From assembly GCF_051857475.1 (NCBI RefSeq), contig NZ_JBPZGZ010000001.1, positions 1,948,047-2,012,046 of the forward strand: a DNA stretch of 64,000 nt. The letters run 5' to 3'. A model generated the notes under the pieces. The model was not told the DNA's origin and did no database searches. It was given only the letters and a program-made list of their open reading frames with translations. Source of the DNA: Pelomonas sp051857475 (GTDB lineage: Bacteria; Pseudomonadota; Gammaproteobacteria; Burkholderiales; Burkholderiaceae_C). This document shows, piece after piece, positions 8,598-17,141 of the stretch. A program made the position numbers and the translations under genes. The stretch's first letter is position 1; every line of letters starts with the position of its first letter.

Positions 8598-10349
8598 TCA
8601 GTGTTGGGCCGCGAGCCTAGCGGCAATCCAGCGCCCCACTTCGCGCTCCAGCAGGTCCAGGGGCATGGGGCCGCCGCGCAGCACGGCATCGTGGAAGTCG
8701 CGCAGGTCGAAGCGGGCTCCCAGCTCGCGCTCGGCCTTCTCGCGCAGCGCGCGGATGCGCAACTCGCCCAGCTTGTAGCCCAGGGCCTGGGCCGGCCAGC
8801 CGATGTAGCGGTCGACCTCGGTCTCAATGAAGCCGGCGCCGAGAGCCGTGTGCTCACGCAGATAGACCACGGCCTGCTCGCGGGTCCAGCCCTTGGCATG
8901 CAGGCCGGTATCAACGACGAGGCGGCAGGCCCGCCAGATCTCGAAGGACAGGCGGCCAAAGTGTTCGTGGGCGTCGCGGTACAGGCCCATCTCCACGCCC
9001 AGGTGCTCGGCGTACAGGGCCCAGCCTTCGACATAGGCATTCAGGTCGTCCAGGCGCCGGAAGGCCGGCAGGTCGTCGCGCTCCTGGGCCAGCGCGATCT
9101 GAAGGTGGTGGCCGGGCACGCCTTCGTGCAGGGTCCACGCCGTCAAGCTGTACAGCGGGCTCTGCTCCACCGCGTCGAAGTTGACCAGCACCGTGCCCGC
9201 CACGCCCTGGGGCAGGCTGCCCGGGTTGTAGCCCGAGGACGATTCCTTCATCTCCGGCGCCACCACGCGCACGCCATAGGTCAGCTGCGGCAGGCGGCGG
9301 AAATAGGCCGGCAGCAGCGCATCGGCGCGCTTGGCGACGTCGCGGGTGCGGGTCACATAGTCGTCCAGGCTTGCGGCGCGAAAGCGCGGGTCGGCGCGCA
9401 GCTGCTCCGAGAACGCCGCCAGGCTGTCGCCGAAGCCGGTGGTGGCCATCACCTGCCGCATCTCGGCCTCGATGCGGGCCACCTCCTTCAGCCCCAGCAC
9501 ATGGATGTCCTCGGGTGACAGGCGCGTGGACGCCTGGCGGCGGATCAGGTAGGAGTAATAGGCCTTGCCATCGGGCACGGAAGAGATGCCCAGGGCCGGG
9601 CTGGCCGCCGGCACCACCACGCGCTCGAACAGCTCGGCCATCTCTCGCTCGGCCGGCTTCACGGCCTGCTGCAGCAGGGCCAGGCCCTCGGCCAGCAGCC
9701 GTGCCCGCGACGGCAAGGGTGAATCGGCCAGCGGCTTCAGCAGCGCATGGGCCTCGGCCGGCTGATCGGCCCTGGCTCTCAGCGTTGCTGCCGCGCGCTC
9801 GGCGATGAGGCGCGGCCGCACGAAGCCGCTGGCCGCGCCACGCCGGAGGTTGCCCGCCTGGGCGCGGTAATAGGCCGGAAAGGCCGCAATCTTGGCCAGC
9901 CAGGCGCGCGCCTGCGCCTCGTCGCGCAGCACCACGCCATCGGCCGCGTAGTTGGGCACGGTGTAGAAGCCGTCGCCACCGATATAGGGCAGGCGCGCCT
10001 CGTCGAAGGCCAGGCCCTGCAGGTCGAGATCGACACGCTCGGCTAGCAGGTCGCGGCTCAAGGCATCCTCGGGTGACAGCCGGGCCTGGGCGAGTGCGGC
10101 GAGACGGGCCTGCAACTTCTGCAGGCGCTGCCGGCGTTCCGCCAGAGCGGGCGCGCTGTCGTCCGGCCAGCGCGCGAGCGCCGTGGCATCGCCCAGCAGC
10201 GCGCCACGCAGGGGGTCGGTGGCGCGCAGATGCACGTCGTAATCCGACAGCACCTGCCGCCAGGAGCTGGTGGCCGATGCAGGCGCGGCCATGGCCAGCG
10301 GCAGGCCCGCAAGCAGGGGCAGAAGGGCGAGGCGGACCGCTCGAAGCAT
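8598..10349 (-). CDS. DUF885 family secreted protein (putative metallocarboxypeptidase)
   Basis: 583 aa. It begins MLRAVRLALLPLLAGLPLAMAAPASA, a signal peptide, so it is exported. The start at 10349 has GGGAG 8 nt upstream; longer frames to 10469 lack a signal peptide. The diagnostic block is LHEGVPGHHLQIALAQER near residue 405, the HExxxxHH-type motif of DUF885, with a downstream ALYAEHLGVEMGLY segment that can give a further metal ligand. Members are thought to be zinc metallopeptidases of unknown substrate. The MarR-GNAT gene is divergent, 79 bp away. Confidence 0.82.
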   Translation of the reverse strand: MLRAVRLALLPLLAGLPLAMAAPASATSSWRQVLSDYDVHLRATDPLRGALLGDATALARWPDDSAPALAERRQRLQKLQARLAALAQARLSPEDALSRDLLAERVDLDLQGLAFDEARLPYIGGDGFYTVPNYAADGVVLRDEAQARAWLAKIAAFPAYYRAQAGNLRRGAASGFVRPRLIAERAAATLRARADQPAEAHALLKPLADSPLPSRARLLAEGLALLQQAVKPAEREMAELFERVVVPAASPALGISSVPDGKAYYSYLIRRQASTRLSPEDIHVLGLKEVARIEAEMRQVMATTGFGDSLAAFSEQLRADPRFRAASLDDYVTRTRDVAKRADALLPAYFRRLPQLTYGVRVVAPEMKESSSGYNPGSLPQGVAGTVLVNFDAVEQSPLYSLTAWTLHEGVPGHHLQIALAQERDDLPAFRRLDDLNAYVEGWALYAEHLGVEMGLYRDAHEHFGRLSFEIWRACRLVVDTGLHAKGWTREQAVVYLREHTALGAGFIETEVDRYIGWPAQALGYKLGELRIRALREKAERELGARFDLRDFHDAVLRGGPMPLDLLEREVGRWIAARLAAQH

Positions 10350-10428
10350 GCAGGCTCCCATGTTGGCACCGGCATCATGGCACGGCCAATTGCTTGCCAA
10401 AAGCAACCATATTGCTGATGATGCGCCC

Positions 10429-11367
10429 ATGACCGCCTCGACCCAAGCCCTGGACATCCGCGCCTTCAACCGCTTCTACACGCGCCGCATCGGCGTGCTG
10501 GCGCCCAAGCTGCCCGACAGCGACTTCACCCTGCCCGAGGCCCGCGTGCTGTGGGAACTGGCCCACCACGCGCCGGTCAGCGCGTCGACGCTGAGCAAGG
10601 GCCTGCAGCTCGACGCCGGCTATATGAGCCGGCTGCTGCGCGGCCTGAAGAACCGCGGCCTGCTGGCCGAACAGGCCCACCCCAAGGACGGCCGCCAGAC
10701 CCTGCTCAAGCTCAGTGCCGCCGGCAAGCGCGCCTTCGCGCCGCTGGACCGCGAAGGCACGGCCAAGGCCGAGGCCATGCTGGCGCCGCTGTCCGCGCCG
10801 CAGCGTCAACTGCTGCTGGGCTCGATGGCGCGCATCCAGGCCATGCTGGAGCCTGACGCTGCGGCACCCGTGGAACTGCGCCCGCCCCAACCCGGCGATC
10901 TGGGCTGGATCGTCGAGCGCCACGGCGCCTTCTATGCCGCTGAGTTCGGTCTGGAAGTCAGCTTCGAAGCCCTGGTCGCTCGCATCTGCGCCGACTTCGT
11001 CGACCGCTTCCAGCCCGAGCGCGAGGCTTGCTGGATCGCCGCGCGCGGCGCCGAGCGTCTGGGCAGCGTGATGCTGGTCCAGGCCCGCGATGACAAGACC
11101 GACAAGCCACGCCCGGGCGTCGCCAAGCTGCGCCTGCTGCTGCTGGAGCCCCATGCCCGCGGCCTGGGCCTGGGCAAGCGCCTGGTGCGCCAGTGCAGCG
11201 ACTTCGCGCGCGCGGCCGGCTACCAGCGCATCGTGCTGTGGACGCAAAGCGAGCTGCTCTCCGCCCGCGCCATCTATGCGGCCGAGGGCTACCAGCTCAT
11301 CCGCAGCGAGGCCGGCCACGGCTTTGGCATTGATGTGGTCAACGAGATCTGGGAGCTGGTCCTCTAG
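10429..11367 (+). CDS. MarR-GNAT fusion regulator/acetyltransferase
   Basis: 312 aa in two parts. Residues 1-145 are a MarR winged helix (FNRFYTRRIGVLAPKL, then DSDFTLPEARVLWELAHH, recognition segment ASTLSKGLQLDAGYMSRLL and wing KDGRQTLLKLSAAG). Residues 155-312 are a GNAT domain, with the acetyl-CoA loop in LLLLEPHARGLGLGKRLV and WTQSELLSARAIYAAEGYQ. Such fusions are common in proteobacteria and may couple DNA binding to an acetyl acceptor that is not identified. It is divergent from the DUF885 peptidase gene, a possible target. Confidence 0.85.
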   Translation: MTASTQALDIRAFNRFYTRRIGVLAPKLPDSDFTLPEARVLWELAHHAPVSASTLSKGLQLDAGYMSRLLRGLKNRGLLAEQAHPKDGRQTLLKLSAAGKRAFAPLDREGTAKAEAMLAPLSAPQRQLLLGSMARIQAMLEPDAAAPVELRPPQPGDLGWIVERHGAFYAAEFGLEVSFEALVARICADFVDRFQPEREACWIAARGAERLGSVMLVQARDDKTDKPRPGVAKLRLLLLEPHARGLGLGKRLVRQCSDFARAAGYQRIVLWTQSELLSARAIYAAEGYQLIRSEAGHGFGIDVVNEIWELVL

Positions 11368-11399
11368 GCCGCATCGCTCGGCAGGACCGAGCCGCTAGA

Positions 11400-11804
11400 G
11401 TGCCGGGCATGGACATGCCCTGCCCTTGCGGCCGCTCCGCCTCCTATGCCAGCTGCTGCGGCGCTCTGCACCAGGCCTTCGCTGAAAGGCGCGGCCTGAC
11501 CGCCGCCACGCCCGAAGCCCTGATGCGCTCGCGCTATTCGGCCTTTGTGCTGGACCTGCGCGACTACCTGCTCGCCAGCTGGCATGCCAGCACCCGGCCT
11601 GCGGAGTTGGAAGCCCCCGAGCCCGGCCTGAAGTGGCTGGGTCTGGACGTGAAGCGCAGTGCCCTGCAGGACGCCGAACATGGCACCGTGGAGTTCGTCG
11701 CCCGCAGCAAGCTGGGTGGCCGGGCGCACCGCCTCCATGAGATCAGCCGCTTCGTGCGCGAGAACGGCGAGTGGTTCTACGTGGATGGCGATCTCAAAAA
11801 TTGA
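11400..11804 (+). CDS. ychJ: YchJ family SEC-C motif protein
   Basis: 134 aa (or 131 from the ATG at 11409). The N-terminus CPCGRSASYASCCG is a zinc-binding SEC-C-like motif, followed by TPEALMRSRYSAFVL and the NTF2-like body EFVARSKLGGRAHRLHEISRFVRENGEWFYVDG, the UPF0225/YchJ pattern. The function is unsettled. The last codons overlap the TTG start of the pseudouridine synthase gene, so the two are probably translationally coupled. Confidence 0.88.
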   Translation: MPGMDMPCPCGRSASYASCCGALHQAFAERRGLTAATPEALMRSRYSAFVLDLRDYLLASWHASTRPAELEAPEPGLKWLGLDVKRSALQDAEHGTVEFVARSKLGGRAHRLHEISRFVRENGEWFYVDGDLKN

Positions 11805-12493
11805 CTCTGACCCTGCTTTATCGGGACGAGCACCTCGTTGCCATCGACAAGCCTTCCGGCCTGCTCGTGCATCGCACGCAGCTCGCCGCCGGCGAGGACG
11901 AGGCGGCGCTGCAGCTGCTGCGCGACCAGCTCGGCCGGACGGTGTGGCCCGTGCACCGGCTGGACCGCGGCACCTCGGGGGTGCTGCTGTTTGCGCTGTC
12001 GTCAGAGGTGGCATCGCTGCTCGGCGCGATGTTCGAGCAGGGACAGATGGACAAGCGCTATCTGGCCCTGGTGCGCGGCTGGCCGCAGGCCGACGAGGGG
12101 ATGATCGACCACCCATTGGCACGCGACCCGGAGTTGCCGTCGGCCGGACAGACGATGTTGGAGGCGCAGACGCGCTGGCGGGTGCTGCAGCGCCTCGAAT
12201 GGCCCGTCGTCACCGACTCGCGCTTCGCCACCACCCGCGTCGCCTTGCTGGAAGCCGAGCCCATGCAGGGCCGCCGTCACCAGATCCGCCGCCACCTCAA
12301 GCACATCGCCCACCCCATCCTGGGCGATGCGACCCATGGCAAGGGGCCGCTGAACCGCGCCGTCGCGGCCCACCTCGGCCTGCAGCGGCTGTGGCTGCAC
12401 GCGGCGCGGCTGAGCTTCACCCACCCGCTGAGCGGCGCGGCGCTGAACGTCGCGGCTGCGCCGACCGGTTGGGAAAGTGCACTGGCAGCCTAG
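11801..12493 (+). CDS. truC: RluA-family pseudouridine synthase (TruC-like)
   Basis: About 230 aa. It carries LVAIDKPSGLLVHRT and the catalytic block VHRLDRGTSGVLLFAL with the essential Asp, then GRRHQIRRHLKHIAHPILGDATHG, typical of RluA-family enzymes. The short length with no S4 domain fits TruC, which modifies U65 in tRNA. No ATG is placed correctly; TTG at 11801 overlaps the ychJ stop and is the likely start. The 3' end overlaps the convergent lipoprotein gene by 4 bp. Distinguishing TruC from other single-domain RluA members needs a phylogeny. Confidence 0.85.
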   Translation: MTLTLLYRDEHLVAIDKPSGLLVHRTQLAAGEDEAALQLLRDQLGRTVWPVHRLDRGTSGVLLFALSSEVASLLGAMFEQGQMDKRYLALVRGWPQADEGMIDHPLARDPELPSAGQTMLEAQTRWRVLQRLEWPVVTDSRFATTRVALLEAEPMQGRRHQIRRHLKHIAHPILGDATHGKGPLNRAVAAHLGLQRLWLHAARLSFTHPLSGAALNVAAAPTGWESALAA

Positions 12494-14427
12494 CGGTGCC
12501 AGACCACGATGGGCACCATATAGCTGCCGTTGCTGGTCAACACCAGGGTGTGCTTCTCGAAGACGATGGGCGGCGCCATCAGGCTGACGTTGTCGACGCG
12601 ATAGGTCGCGATCGTCGCCTGATCGCTGGCCGGCGCGCCGGCGCCCGCCTTGATCTGGCGGAGCAGCAGATGATTGCGCTGCCGCGTCTCGTCTGGATAG
12701 ACGACGCCGAAGCTGGTCTCGGCATAGAGCCAGTTGCCATTGCGTCCGCCCAGGTGGCTCATGTCCAGGGGCGATGACAGATCCTGGAAGCTGGGCAGCA
12801 GCGCATTGCGCAGCGCCGTCGCGCTGGCCTCCGTGCCCAGCAACGCACCGCCCGTGTCCAGACGCACGCCGTGCGGGCGGTAGTCGGCACCGGCGGCGGC
12901 GGGACCTGACCACAGCGCCCATTGGCCGGCGCCATCGCCGAACAGGTTCCACGCCCCCAACACCCAGTCCACCCCCTGCTCGACCGCCTGTTTCGCCCCG
13001 ACCGTACCGTTGGCGGCAACGCGCAAGGTGCGCGGCGTGCTGCCATCGATCCAGGTCAGCAGCAGGCCATCTGCCTGCGCCAGGGCACTCGGGTCACCGG
13101 CCCGCGCCAGGGTGCCCAGCGTGATCTCGATGGGATCGCCCACCCAGTCGTTGCCGTTGTGCCGCCTCAGGGTGACGATGTCCCGGCCCGGGCTGTTGGG
13201 GGTGTCATAGCGGGTGCCGCGCCAGTAGACCCAGAAGACGGCGCTGCCCTGGGCCATCGCGAATCGCGGCGTGTCGTTGAAGCTGCCCGCGGGCACACGG
13301 TCCAGGGGCTCGAAGCTGGCGTAGGCGACGGTCTCGGGTTTGCCGTCCGCATCCAGCCGATACAGGTCGTAGCGGGTGCGGTCGTTGCCGATCGGCGTGC
13401 CGCCCATCACCCACAGCGCATTGCCGGTCTGGCCCAGCAGGCTGCCCTTGCCGAAGGCGTTGAACGCCTTGAAGCGCCCATGCGAATCCACGCGGCGCAG
13501 CCCGCCCGCTTCGCCCAGCAGCAGGTCGCCACTGCCGGGCAGCGTCAACACCGAGGTGTAGGGCACCGTGGGCGCGGCCCAGTTCAGCGTGATCGGGGTC
13601 GCCGCATAGCCATAGCCCTTGTCGCCGCCGTCATAGCCGAGCAGGGTCTGGTCGCTGTCCAGCGCCCGCCCGCCGCCTGAGCCGGCCGCGGCCTCGCGCA
13701 CCAGACCCAGGGAAGGGGCGTACCAGGAGCTGAGCTTCTGGGTCACGGTCTGGGCCGCCGCGCCGCCGCTGGGCACCACGCGGACCACGGTGGTCGTGTC
13801 GATGCGCACGGCCGTCACCGGCTCGCTGCGGAAAGGCAGGTTCACGGTTTCGTTGCCCACGACGGTACGCCAGACGGCCACGTCGGCCGGGTCGATCTTG
13901 CCGTCGCGGTCGACGTCCAGGCCGGTCTGCTCGATGCGCTGGTCGATCATGACGATCTGCTCGTTGGCCCGGACCGGCGAGCGCAGCTCGATACCCGAGA
14001 TCACCACGGGCGACGCGGTCGCCGTGACCCTCAGGGTGCCGGAGAAGCGCACCGTGCCCTGGCTGTCGACGTAGATGTCGAGGCCGGAGTCCGGGTCCTG
14101 CGGGTCCGATTCGCGGAAGGTGATGTCGCCGACGGACTTCTGCACGAGCTCCACCTGGTCGGGCCCGCTGCCGTTGAAGCTCTGGTAGCGGTAGGTCCAG
14201 TGCGAGCCGTCGCGCATGGGCCTCAGCGACGCGGCCTGCTCCTGCAGCACCGCGCCGGGCACGCCCGCGGTGGGCACGAGGCCGGTCGCCGAGGGCGGCG
14301 GCGGCATGGGGCCCGGGTTGGGGTTGCCTCCTCCTCCGCCGCCACCGCCACCGCCTCCACAGGCCGTCAACAGCGTCAACGCCATGGCCGCGATCGGTCC
14401 CGCGGCCCTTCTCACACGAAAGGACAT
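12490..14427 (-). CDS. Large lipoprotein with poly-Gly linker and EF-hand-like loop
   Basis: 645 aa. MSFRVRRAAGPIAAMALTLLTACGG is a lipoprotein signal with lipobox LTAC. It is followed at once by a run of eleven Gly and a Pro-rich stretch (NPNPGPMPPPP), a flexible tether. Near residue 170 DVDRDGKIDPADV fits a calcium-binding DxDxDG loop of the dockerin/EF-hand type. The rest is beta-rich with no enzyme motif visible. It is probably a surface- or periplasm-facing anchored protein of unknown role. It is encoded alone, convergent with truC. Confidence 0.7.
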   Translation of the reverse strand: MSFRVRRAAGPIAAMALTLLTACGGGGGGGGGGGNPNPGPMPPPPSATGLVPTAGVPGAVLQEQAASLRPMRDGSHWTYRYQSFNGSGPDQVELVQKSVGDITFRESDPQDPDSGLDIYVDSQGTVRFSGTLRVTATASPVVISGIELRSPVRANEQIVMIDQRIEQTGLDVDRDGKIDPADVAVWRTVVGNETVNLPFRSEPVTAVRIDTTTVVRVVPSGGAAAQTVTQKLSSWYAPSLGLVREAAAGSGGGRALDSDQTLLGYDGGDKGYGYAATPITLNWAAPTVPYTSVLTLPGSGDLLLGEAGGLRRVDSHGRFKAFNAFGKGSLLGQTGNALWVMGGTPIGNDRTRYDLYRLDADGKPETVAYASFEPLDRVPAGSFNDTPRFAMAQGSAVFWVYWRGTRYDTPNSPGRDIVTLRRHNGNDWVGDPIEITLGTLARAGDPSALAQADGLLLTWIDGSTPRTLRVAANGTVGAKQAVEQGVDWVLGAWNLFGDGAGQWALWSGPAAAGADYRPHGVRLDTGGALLGTEASATALRNALLPSFQDLSSPLDMSHLGGRNGNWLYAETSFGVVYPDETRQRNHLLLRQIKAGAGAPASDQATIATYRVDNVSLMAPPIVFEKHTLVLTSNGSYMVPIVVWHR

Positions 14428-14562
14428 GCCCGCTCTCCCTGAGCTTGTTGATGGCGCGCAGGATAAAGGCGGCAGGGCAGTGGCTCGGCAAGTGGCGGGC
14501 GTGAATCGTCACGGCGCCCGGATCGGATCAGAATGCAACGCCACCACCAAGAGGAGATCCGC

Positions 14563-15564
14563 ATGACGATCCAAGGCATCAAGTCGCTCTACGAACAACG
14601 CGGCCCGGTGCCGCAGGACGTCATCGGCGCGGTGCCGTTCGACGTGCCCACGCCCGCAGCGGGCCAGGCCGTCGTGGCCGTGCTGGCCGCGCCCATCAAC
14701 CCGTCCGACGTGCTGATGCTGACCGGTGGCTACGGCATCCTGCCGCCGCTGCCGGCCGTGGGTGGCAGCGAGGGCGTGGGCCGCATCGTGGCGGTCGGCG
14801 AAGGCGTGAGTCATCTGAAGGAGGGACAGACCGTGCTGCTGCCCGCCGGCAGCGGCACCTGGGCCAGCCATCTGATCGCCGACGCCAAGCGCCTCGTGCC
14901 GCTGCCGCCGGGCGCCGATGCGCAGCAGCTGTCCATGCTGACCGTCAACCCGGCGACGGCCTCGCTGATGCTGTCGGAGTTCGTCAACCTGCAGCCGGGC
15001 GACTGGGTCATCCAGAACGTTGCCAACTCGGGCGTCGGCGGCTATCTGACCCAGCTCGCCAAGCTGCGCGGACTGCGCACCGTCAACATCGTGCGGCGCG
15101 AGGGCGCTGCGGCGGTCGTCAAGGCCGATGGCGGCGATGTCGTGCTGGTGGATGGCGATGACCTCGCCAAGCGCGTCAAGGACGCCGTGTCCGGCGCGCC
15201 GGTCCGCTTGGGGATAGACGCCGTCGGCGGCAAGGCCACCAACCGGCTGGCCATGTGCGTCGCCGAGGGCGGCACCGTCGTCAACTACGGGCTGATGAGC
15301 GGCGAGCCCTGCGTGGTGTCGCCGCAGTCCTTCGTCTTCAACGACCTGACGCTGCGCGGCTTCTGGCTGGCCAAGTGGTTCAAGGTGGCATCGCGCGAAG
15401 CCCAGATGGCGCTGTACGGCGAGCTGACCCAGCTCATCGCGACCGGCCAGCTGAAGGCCCGCATCCATGCGACCTACCCGGTCGAGCAGATCAAGGACGC
15501 CATCGCCGCGGCCGCGACCGGCGAGCGCGACGGCAAGATCCTCGTCATCCCCCAGCATGGCTGA
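14563..15564 (+). CDS. Zinc-independent MDR reductase (enoyl reductase/quinone oxidoreductase-like)
   Basis: 333 aa starting MTIQGIKSLYEQRG, with GAGGAG 6 nt upstream. It has the medium-chain reductase N-domain (VLAAPINPSDVLMLTGGYG, PAVGGSEGVGRIVAVGEGV) and an NADPH-binding region (WVIQNVANSGVGGYLTQLAKLRGLRTVNIVRR). It lacks the zinc-binding Cys cluster. The pattern is that of the MECR/Etr1 trans-2-enoyl thioester reductase branch rather than alcohol dehydrogenases. It overlaps the SDR gene by 8 bp, so the two probably form an operon acting on related acyl or carbonyl substrates. Confidence 0.85.
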   Translation: MTIQGIKSLYEQRGPVPQDVIGAVPFDVPTPAAGQAVVAVLAAPINPSDVLMLTGGYGILPPLPAVGGSEGVGRIVAVGEGVSHLKEGQTVLLPAGSGTWASHLIADAKRLVPLPPGADAQQLSMLTVNPATASLMLSEFVNLQPGDWVIQNVANSGVGGYLTQLAKLRGLRTVNIVRREGAAAVVKADGGDVVLVDGDDLAKRVKDAVSGAPVRLGIDAVGGKATNRLAMCVAEGGTVVNYGLMSGEPCVVSPQSFVFNDLTLRGFWLAKWFKVASREAQMALYGELTQLIATGQLKARIHATYPVEQIKDAIAAAATGERDGKILVIPQHG

Positions 15565-16348
15565 GACCGCCCTCATCACCGGCGCGTCGTCGGGCATCGG
15601 TGAGGCCCTGGCCCGGCGCTTCGCCGGTGCGGGCTTCAACCTCGTCCTCGTCGCCCGCAGCGCGGACAAGCTGAAGGCGCTGGCCGTCGAGCTGGCGCAG
15701 GCCTACGGCATCCAGGCCAAGGTCCATCCCGCAGACCTGACCCAGCCCGGCGCGGCCGAGAAGCTGGCCGCCGCGATGAAGCGCAGCAGGCGGCACATCG
15801 ATGTCCTCGTCAACAACGCCGGCGTGCTGGAGCACGGCGAGTTCACGGCCATGCAAGCCAGCCGCCACCGCGAACTGATCGACCTCAACGTGACGTCGCT
15901 GAGCGAGATGCTGGCCCAGTTCCTGCCGCCCATGCAGGCGCGCGGCGCTGGCCGGGTGCTGAATGTCGCGTCCATCGCGGCCTTCCAGCCCATCCCCATG
16001 CTGGCCACCTATGCGGCGACCAAGGCCTATGTGCTGTCGCTGACCGAGTCGCTGTCCGAGGAATTGAAAGGCAGCGGCGTCACCATCACGGCCCTGTGCC
16101 CGGGCATCACGGCCACGTCCATGCTGGACAAGGCCCAGGCCGGCAGCAGCGAACTGGAAACCCTGCCGGGCTTCGTCATCGGTACGGCCGAGGCGGTGGC
16201 GGACGAGGGTTATGAGGCCTGCATGGCCGGCGAGGTCATCCGTGTGCCCGGCAAGCTCAACCTGGCCGCGACGCTGGCCGGGCGCAGCACGCCGCGCTGG
16301 CTGGTGCGACGCGTGACCGGTGCCGTGTCGCGGCGCCTCAAGCGCTAA
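15557..16348 (+). CDS. Short-chain dehydrogenase/reductase
   Basis: 263 aa, classical SDR. It shows TGASSGIGEALARRFA (nucleotide binding, residues 8-23), the HIDVLVNNAGVLEHG segment, catalytic Ser in LNVASIAAF, and YAATKAYVLSLTESLSEEL with the YxxxK pair. CPGITATSML is the substrate-loop region. It is close to YqjQ/DltE-type oxidoreductases, whose substrate is unknown. The ATG overlaps the end of the upstream reductase, implying coupled translation. The 3' end overlaps the convergent solute-binding protein gene by 4 bp. Confidence 0.87.
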   Translation: MAETALITGASSGIGEALARRFAGAGFNLVLVARSADKLKALAVELAQAYGIQAKVHPADLTQPGAAEKLAAAMKRSRRHIDVLVNNAGVLEHGEFTAMQASRHRELIDLNVTSLSEMLAQFLPPMQARGAGRVLNVASIAAFQPIPMLATYAATKAYVLSLTESLSEELKGSGVTITALCPGITATSMLDKAQAGSSELETLPGFVIGTAEAVADEGYEACMAGEVIRVPGKLNLAATLAGRSTPRWLVRRVTGAVSRRLKR

Positions 16349-17094
16349 CGTTTGGCCGGCGCGGCGCCCAGCCAGCGCGCACGGATGCGCTGCAGCTCGC
16401 CACTGGCCTCCAGGCGCTGGATGGCGCGGTTGAAGGCGCGCAGATCGGCCTCGGTCAGCGACTTGCGGCTGAGCTTGTAGGTCACCGGGTCGCGCAGCAG
16501 CGTGATGGGCAGCTCGATGAGGGGCACGTCGGCGGCACGCGCGGCAAAGGCGATGGCAACGCTGTCGCCCAGCAGCACATCGCCGCGGCCCAGCTGCATC
16601 AGCTGCACACCCTTGGCGTATTCCTCGAACCAGGTCAGCAGGCCGCGCGCCTTGAAGTCGTTGATGATGGGCACGCTGGCCGGGCCGCGGTGGGTGACCA
16701 GGCGCAGCCGGGCACGCAGCAGCTCGTCCAGCGAGCGCGCCTCCATGCGTGCATCGTCGGCGCGCATGAAAACGCCCAGCATCTCGTCGCGGTAGGGCCG
16801 CGTGTACCAGGCGCCGGGCTCGGGCACCGGCGTTGCGGCGATCAGCAGGTCCAGCTCGCCGGCCAGCAGCAGCGGCAGGCGGCGGTTGCGGGGCACCTCG
16901 CGCACATAGCTGACGCGGCAGCCGGCCTCCTTGGCCACCGCGGCCAGCAGCTCAGTCTCCAGGCCCGTGTGGCGGCCGTCGGCCATGAAGGAATAGGGCC
17001 GCCAGTCCTCGAAGGGCACGCGCAGCGGCCGCGTGCAGGCGGCCTGGGCCAGCAGCGGCGCGAACAGCATCAGCGCAAGCAGTCGGCTAAACAT
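16345..17094 (-). CDS. Periplasmic solute-binding protein (SBP_bac_3)
   Basis: 249 aa with signal peptide MFSRLLALMLFAPLLAQA. The mature protein has the amino-acid-binding fold: LRVPFEDWRPYSFMADGRHTGLETELLAAVAKEAGC, then LLAGELDLLIAATPVPEP and a hinge region GDVLLGDSVAIAFAARAADV. No ABC transporter permease or ATPase gene is nearby, and the protein is short, so it may be a stand-alone binding protein rather than part of an uptake system. Its ligand is unknown. Only 47 bp separate it from the upstream hydrolase gene on the same strand. Confidence 0.8.
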   Translation of the reverse strand: MFSRLLALMLFAPLLAQAACTRPLRVPFEDWRPYSFMADGRHTGLETELLAAVAKEAGCRVSYVREVPRNRRLPLLLAGELDLLIAATPVPEPGAWYTRPYRDEMLGVFMRADDARMEARSLDELLRARLRLVTHRGPASVPIINDFKARGLLTWFEEYAKGVQLMQLGRGDVLLGDSVAIAFAARAADVPLIELPITLLRDPVTYKLSRKSLTEADLRAFNRAIQRLEASGELQRIRARWLGAAPAKR

Positions 17095-17141
17095 CCGGGC
17101 CTGACCCTGGGCGGCGATCGGCGCAGGATAGTCCTGCGCGG

